Of a stretch of DNA of 64,000 nt, positions 59,760-64,000 are shown piece after piece. Both the position numbers and the translations under genes were made by a program. The notes under the pieces are model-generated. The model had not been told where the DNA came from. It was given only the letters and a program-made list of their open reading frames with translations, and made no database searches. Numbering within the stretch: the first letter of the stretch is position 1; the number at the start of each line of letters is the position of its first letter. Origin of the DNA: an uncultured Spirochaetaceae bacterium (lineage in GTDB: Bacteria; Spirochaetota; Spirochaetia; Sphaerochaetales; Sphaerochaetaceae); contig CALXYL010000011.1 of NCBI GenBank assembly GCA_944392985.1, positions 1 to 64,000 of the forward strand, read 5' to 3'.

Positions 59760-61130
59760 ATGGCAATGGATCTGACGCAAGGAAAGCCCCTTGTTGTGAT
59801 GCTGCGCTTTGTGCTCCCCGTCATAGGCGGGAATCTGTTCCAGCTGTTCTATACGCTTGCTGATACTGTGATAGTAGGACAGACGATAGGTGAGGATGCG
59901 CTTGCTGCTGTGGGAGCGACGACAGTATTCGTCTATTTCATCCTCTGTTTCATACAGGGGCTTACCAATGGATTCTCCATCATACTGGCAAGGAGCGTTG
60001 GAGCAAGGAACGAGAAGGCATCAAAGGGGAGTATCGCGGCTTCCGTTTTGATTTCCATTGCCTGCACGCTGATCATCACGATCCCTGCCTGTGCTCTGCT
60101 GCCGTGGATCATCAGATTCATGGATGTGCCTGAAACAATCGTACCGGAGGCTTCCGCATATCTTATTGTAATGCTTGCCGGAACTGGAGCCACGGTGCTT
60201 TACAACCTCATATCCAATATACTGAGGGCTTTCGGGGACAGCCGGATGCCTCTTGTATTCCTCGTCGTATCCTCGCTTCTGAATATCGTGCTTGATATCA
60301 TATTCATCGTTCCTTTCGGCATGGGAACGGGAGGAGCTGCCGCCGCGACAGTGCTGTCACAGCTGATCGCCGGTATCCTGTCAATCATCTTCGGCATCAG
60401 GAAGTACAGCCTTCTCCGTCTTTCTGCTAAGGATTGGAGGAACGGGATGCAGTGCATTGCGGAGAATCTGCGTCTTGGCGTTCTGATGGGATTCCAGATG
60501 TCAGTCATGTGCATCGGACAGCTCGTGATGCAGGCCTCTGTCAACAGTCTCGGTACGGCTGCTATCGCGGGGTATACAGCCGCTACCAAAACTGACCAGC
60601 TTTCAGTTCTCGTGAACAACGCCTTCATCACTGCGATCGCGGCATATGTCGCGCAGAACTTCGGGGCAGGGAACCTGGAGAGGATACGCCGCGGTGTCTG
60701 GTCATCCCTTCTGCTGATTGAGGTCACCGATGCCGTTATGATCGTGCTCGTGCTTCTTGCAGAGCCATTCATCGTGCCAGCGTTCGTCTCCTCGCCATCT
60801 CCGGAGGTATTCTCGTATACAAGGACATTCTTCCTCTTGACCCTGCCTTTCTATCCTGTGCTTGGCCTTCTCTGTGTTTACCGCACAAGTGTCCAGTCAT
60901 TGGGCAATGCCTGGGCCCCGTTCACGGCCTGTATCGTCGAGCTTGTAGCTCGATGCGCCTCGTCGATCCTCCTTGGCAGGGGCTTCGGATATGGTGGTAT
61001 CGTCTTGTCCACTCCGATCGCATGGCTTGGCGCGATTGCCATAGTGATACCTGTGTATGCTCTCATGAGCAGGCGCATGCTTCACGGGCATCTTGAAAAG
61101 GACTCCTCTTTTGCTGTATCGTCTCAGTAA
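59760..61130 (+). CDS. MATE family efflux transporter, fourth copy
   Basis: Twelve-helix exporter of 456 residues. DLTQGKPLVVMLRFVLPVIGGNLFQLFYTLADTVIVGQTIG is the conserved first block; NILRAFGDSRMPLVFLVVSSLLNIVLDIIFIV is the second. ATG 59760 follows GGGAGGA. A weak promoter is TTGATT (59713-59718), 17 nt, GAAAAT. Its 3' end must contain or precede the promoter for the thrS T-box leader, as no gap is left. Confidence 0.92.
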   Translation: MAMDLTQGKPLVVMLRFVLPVIGGNLFQLFYTLADTVIVGQTIGEDALAAVGATTVFVYFILCFIQGLTNGFSIILARSVGARNEKASKGSIAASVLISIACTLIITIPACALLPWIIRFMDVPETIVPEASAYLIVMLAGTGATVLYNLISNILRAFGDSRMPLVFLVVSSLLNIVLDIIFIVPFGMGTGGAAAATVLSQLIAGILSIIFGIRKYSLLRLSAKDWRNGMQCIAENLRLGVLMGFQMSVMCIGQLVMQASVNSLGTAAIAGYTAATKTDQLSVLVNNAFITAIAAYVAQNFGAGNLERIRRGVWSSLLLIEVTDAVMIVLVLLAEPFIVPAFVSSPSPEVFSYTRTFFLLTLPFYPVLGLLCVYRTSVQSLGNAWAPFTACIVELVARCASSILLGRGFGYGGIVLSTPIAWLGAIAIVIPVYALMSRRMLHGHLEKDSSFAVSSQ

Positions 61131-61400
61131 CGGCTAAGACGGAGACGAGTAGCTTCTGATTCTGCCTCTGAGAGGGTGTCCGCTGAGGCGGGTGAGAGAC
61201 ACCTGGGGATAGGATGTGAAAACCACTCCCGAGCTGCATGGGTGAAAGGATTCCGAGTATTCCATGCCGTTCCCTGCGTCAATGGATCAAGAGCGTCCCC
61301 GTATGGGGGAAGCAAGGTGGGACCGCGGAGCCTTTGCAGCTTCGTCCTTGCGCGATGGCGAGGATGAAACTGGAAAGGCTTTTTCCTTTAAGGAGGGAAT
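61131..61400 (+). ncRNA. T-box riboswitch leader of thrS
   Basis: 270-nt leader that senses uncharged tRNA-Thr. The T-box bulge sequence is present as AAGGTGGGACCGCGG (61314-61328). Upstream lies stem I with a GTGAAAACC segment followed by ACTCCCGAGC; the specifier is read as ACC (61222-61224), a Thr codon. A long terminator stem (61329-61380, AGCCTTT ... AAAGGCT) with TTTTT follows, then the RBS. Confidence 0.92.
61329..61385 (+). terminator. T-box terminator
   Basis: AGCCTTT pairs with AAAGGCT over a long, partly bulged stem, followed by TTTTT. It is the default structure when charged tRNA-Thr is abundant; pairing of uncharged tRNA to the T-box favours the antiterminator. Confidence 0.85.
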
Positions 61401-63137
61401 ATGTCAGATAACGAGAAGCTGGCGACCATCAGGCATTCGATGGCGCATGTGATGGCTGAGGCTGTGCTGGATCTTTTTCCAGGCACGAAGATTGCCATAG
61501 GCCCATCAATCGAGAATGGCTTTTACTATGACTTCGATCTGCCGAAACCGATAGCTGATTCCGATCTGGAAGCGATTTCGGCAAGGATGAAGGAGATCAT
61601 TGCCTCGGGCGTTCCGTTTGAGAGGCGTGAGGTGACTAGGGAGGAGGCGAAGGCGATGTTCGCTGACCAGCCGTACAAGCTGGAGCTTATCGACGCCATT
61701 CCTGAGGGGGAGACAGTATCCCTCTATACGCAGGGTAGCTTCACTGATCTTTGCCGTGGCCCCCATGTGAAGAGCACAAAGGAACTGCACGCGGATGCAT
61801 TCAAGCTGCTTTCGATCGCAGGAGCATACTGGCGCGGAAGCGAGAAGAATCCGATGCTCACCCGCATCTATGGCACAGCATGGACGAACCCGAAGGAGCT
61901 TCGCATCTATATGGATTACCTCGCTGATATCGAGAAGAGGGATCATAGGAAACTTGGCAAGGAACTTGATCTCTTCTCCCTCCATGAGGAAGCAGGCCCC
62001 GGCCTTGTCTACTGGCATCCGCGTGGAGCCAGGATCAGGCAGGCAATCGAGGATTTCTGGAGATCAGAGCATTATAAAAACGGTTATGAGCTTGTCTACA
62101 CTCCGCATGTCGGCCGCAGCTGGCTCTGGGAGACATCGGGACACCTCGGCTTCTACAAGGAGTCGATGTATCCTCCGATGGAGATGGATAAGTCGGATTA
62201 CTACGTCAAGCCGATGAACTGCCCGTTCCATATCATGATCTACAAGAACACGAAGCACAGCTATCGTGAGTTCCCGTTCCGCTGGGCGGAGCTCGGCACT
62301 GTCTACAGGTATGAGAAGGCCGGAGCCCTCCATGGCCTGATGAGGGTGAGGGGATTCACACAGGATGATGCGCATCTCTTCGTTACGCCTGATCAGATGG
62401 ATGAGGAGATCATCGAGGTTCTCAGATTCTCCATGTTCATGCTTCATTCCTTTGGCTTTGAGGATATCCACGCATATATCTCAACCCGCCCTGAGCACTC
62501 CGTCGGAGAGCAGGATAAGTGGGATGCGGCAACTGCGGCGCTGAAGAAGGCTGTCGAGAAGGAAGGGCTCAAGTATGATATCGATGAGGGTGGTGGAGCT
62601 TTCTATGGCCCTAAGATCGATCTCAAGGTCAAGGATGCAATAGGACGTGAGTGGCAGCTTTCGACTGTCCAGTTCGATTTCAATCTTCCTGAGCGCTTCG
62701 ATCTTACCTTCGTCGATAAGGATGGCACTGAGAAGAGGCCATATATGATCCATAGGGCGCTGCTTGGTTCCCTTGAGCGTTTCTTCGGTGTTCTCATCGA
62801 GCATTATGCCGGGGCTTTCCCGCCATGGCTCTCGCCCGATCAGATCGCGATCATCCCTGTCGGTGAGTCCTCATTCGACTACTGCAAGGCGCTGGAGAAG
62901 AGGCTCCGCGCAGAGGGCTTCCGTGTCGTGACAGACCTTTCGGCTGACAGGATGAATGCGAAGATACGCAATGCGCAGAAGATGAAGACGCCCTATATGC
63001 TCATCATCGGTGAGAAGGAAGCTGCTGGAGACCTCGTGTCTGTCCGCTATCGTGGCGGAAAGCAGGTAGGTGGAGTCAGCACAGCCGATTTCATCGCAGA
63101 AGTCCACAAGGCGATTGACAGCAAGGCACAGATTTAA
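61401..63137 (+). CDS. thrS: Threonyl-tRNA synthetase, without TGS domain
   Basis: Class II synthetase of 578 residues. The N-terminus begins directly in the editing domain, with TIRHSMAHVMAEAV (HxxxH) and the DLCRGPH motif; the N-terminal TGS/ubiquitin-like domain of about 60 residues found in E. coli ThrRS is missing. Class II motifs are present: motif 2 FRWAELGTVYRYEKAG, GGAFYGPKIDL and motif 3 HRALLGSLERFFG. The C-terminal anticodon-binding domain is complete. GGAGGG lies before the ATG. Expression is controlled by the T-box. Confidence 0.96.
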   Translation: MSDNEKLATIRHSMAHVMAEAVLDLFPGTKIAIGPSIENGFYYDFDLPKPIADSDLEAISARMKEIIASGVPFERREVTREEAKAMFADQPYKLELIDAIPEGETVSLYTQGSFTDLCRGPHVKSTKELHADAFKLLSIAGAYWRGSEKNPMLTRIYGTAWTNPKELRIYMDYLADIEKRDHRKLGKELDLFSLHEEAGPGLVYWHPRGARIRQAIEDFWRSEHYKNGYELVYTPHVGRSWLWETSGHLGFYKESMYPPMEMDKSDYYVKPMNCPFHIMIYKNTKHSYREFPFRWAELGTVYRYEKAGALHGLMRVRGFTQDDAHLFVTPDQMDEEIIEVLRFSMFMLHSFGFEDIHAYISTRPEHSVGEQDKWDAATAALKKAVEKEGLKYDIDEGGGAFYGPKIDLKVKDAIGREWQLSTVQFDFNLPERFDLTFVDKDGTEKRPYMIHRALLGSLERFFGVLIEHYAGAFPPWLSPDQIAIIPVGESSFDYCKALEKRLRAEGFRVVTDLSADRMNAKIRNAQKMKTPYMLIIGEKEAAGDLVSVRYRGGKQVGGVSTADFIAEVHKAIDSKAQI

Positions 63138-63157
63138 GCTGTCCTCTGCAGCTTTAC

Positions 63158-63186
63158 GGGGCCGGAGTTCTCTCCGGCCTCTTTCC
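63158..63186 (+). terminator. Terminator of thrS
   Basis: GGCCGGAG, 4-nt loop, CTCCGGCC, then TCTTTCC. Perfect 8-bp GC-rich stem with a moderate T-tract, 22 bp after the thrS stop. Confidence 0.8.
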
Positions 63187-63202
63187 TGAATGCATCTCTT
63201 GA

Positions 63203-63231
63203 TTGATTTAAGGCGCCTTATAAGGTACATT
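63203..63231 (+). promoter_or_regulatory. Promoter of pgsA-like gene
   Basis: TTGATT (63203-63208), 17 nt, TACATT (63226-63231), between the thrS terminator and the next start. Moderate match. Confidence 0.5.
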
Positions 63232-63263
63232 TTCCTTTAGATTCTGTAATAAAGGGGCTTCTT

Positions 63264-63860
63264 ATGAACGTACCTAACAGGCTTACGGTTCTCAGGCTCA
63301 TAATGGTGCCTGTATTCTTCATTTCCTATTCAGTCTCGCTGCTCTCATTCCCATCAGCCCATGTTGTATCTGCGGTGATGATGTTCATCTGCTATGCTGT
63401 TGCGGAGCTTTCGGATCTTCTTGATGGGAAGATCGCGAGGAAATACAACCTTGTTACGGATCTTGGAAAGGTTATGGATCCATTTGCCGATACCCTTTCC
63501 CATCTGACATTCTTCGTCTGCTTCATGTCGCGTGGCATCATGCCGGTGTGGGCTTTCATCATCATAATGTGGAGGGAGTTCTCGATCCTCTTCATGCGCA
63601 TGCTGATGATGCGCGCCGGGAAGGCGATGCCTGCGAATATCTGGGGAAAGAGCAAGACTGTGCTTTATGCTGTCGCCTCGATCTTCTCAATCGTTTACAT
63701 CGTCGTCTCCGCATTTGTTGCCGAAGGCAGCTGGAATGGTATCTATGAGACAGGGCTGTATGTGCTCTTCGCGCTTTCCGCGGTGGCTTCGCTCCTGAGC
63801 TTCATCACATACCTTTCAGGCGTGCTTCGCTCTGGTGCGCTCAGTGGAATGACAAGATGA
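63264..63860 (+). CDS. CDP-alcohol phosphatidyltransferase (PgsA-like)
   Basis: Membrane enzyme of 198 residues with about six helices. The CDP-alcohol transferase motif D-x2-D-G-x2-A-R-x8-G-x3-D-x3-D is complete in DLLDGKIARKYNLVTDLG followed by KVMDPFAD. NRLTVLRLIMVPVFF at the N-terminus points to CDP-diacylglycerol-glycerol-3-phosphate phosphatidyltransferase, the first step to phosphatidylglycerol. AAGGGG lies before the ATG. Its stop overlaps the next start. Confidence 0.88.
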   Translation: MNVPNRLTVLRLIMVPVFFISYSVSLLSFPSAHVVSAVMMFICYAVAELSDLLDGKIARKYNLVTDLGKVMDPFADTLSHLTFFVCFMSRGIMPVWAFIIIMWREFSILFMRMLMMRAGKAMPANIWGKSKTVLYAVASIFSIVYIVVSAFVAEGSWNGIYETGLYVLFALSAVASLLSFITYLSGVLRSGALSGMTR

Positions 63861-64000
63861 CAGAAGAAGAGAGGGGCTTGCCGTTTGAGGGCCTCACTGC
63901 GGAGGAGAAGGCGGCAATCGAGATCGTCGTCTCCGATGTGGATGATACGATTACCCGCAATGGCAAGCTCTATCCCAATGCGTTGCAGAGTCTCTGGAAG
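63857..64000 (+). CDS. HAD-superfamily hydrolase, 5' part (runs off the window)
   Basis: The first 48 codons only. Motif I of HAD phosphatases is seen as VVSDVDDTITRNGKLYP, near the N-terminus, as in Cof-like or phosphatidylglycerophosphatase-like members. The ATG overlaps the pgsA stop (ATGA). Coupling to a PgsA-like enzyme makes a PGP phosphatase a possibility, but Cof-type sugar phosphatases start similarly; the rest is needed to decide. Confidence 0.7.
   Translation, partial: MTEEERGLPFEGLTAEEKAAIEIVVSDVDDTITRNGKLYPNALQSLWK

Noticed and set aside
1-64000. CRISPR, prophage, toxin-antitoxin or restriction system
   Set aside because: No repeat-spacer array, phage structural or integrase genes, or typical TA or R-M pairs were seen; accessory signs are limited to the glycan locus and the ATPase relic.

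Overview
The window reads as a chromosome segment of a fermentative, host- or gut-associated spirochaete, probably close to Sphaerochaeta and related lineages. The clues are binding proteins whose signal peptides end in FASGAEE or FAGGAEE, a patatin joined to a predicted outer-membrane barrel, TolC and Spase II-type lipoproteins (a diderm envelope), several MATE pumps, archaeal-type split glutamate synthase and a type III glutamine synthetase. The taxonomic call is inference. Genes are dense, mostly in short operons with 1-50 nt overlaps, and no IS element, prophage, integrase, rRNA operon or CRISPR array is visible.

Layout. 0.08-4.6 kb: patatin, radical SAM protein and two-subunit class I fumarase, translationally coupled. 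4.7-9.3 kb: an FKBP lipoprotein, then a leftward run of Y-family polymerase, its small partner, a GT8 glycosyltransferase, GtrA and a HAD phosphatase. 9.4-13.7 kb: MBL hydrolase, a decayed DUF4143 ATPase relic, a FeoA-FeoB fusion and a TetR regulator. 13.7-28.2 kb: a polar amino acid ABC transporter split in two (ATPase and permease at 14 kb, binding protein at 28 kb), flanking a plant-glycan locus. That locus has an ArsR-type regulator, a sugar ABC importer without its own ATPase, two beta-propeller glycosidases, GH127, GH2 and GH115. 28.2-34 kb: MATE and a TolC-MacA-MacB-type exporter. 34-38 kb: aspartate kinase, LacI regulator, ketopantoate reductase and cyclase, then a shared sugar ABC ATPase. 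39-45.3 kb: TetR, phosphoesterase, CBS-domain CorC-like protein, two MATE genes and tRNA-Gly. 45.3-50 kb: ManA, cysteine desulfidase-like protein, exonuclease and CTP synthase. 50-59 kb: a nitrogen-assimilation island. 59.5-64 kb: tRNA-Cys, MATE, T-box-controlled ThrRS, PgsA and a HAD start.

The most interesting region is 50-59.2 kb. A leftward operon (three-piece glutamate synthase plus asparagine synthetase) and a rightward operon (GS I, ANTAR protein, GS III) diverge from a 250 bp gap. Each transcript has a recognisable promoter followed at once by an intrinsic terminator before the ribosome binding site. An ANTAR antiterminator is encoded between the two glutamine synthetases, so ammonia assimilation is probably controlled by attenuation. 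CTP synthase, another glutamine-using enzyme, has the same promoter-terminator-RBS layout 6.5 kb away. A second strong signal is a nearly identical inverted repeat in front of both halves of the split amino acid transporter.
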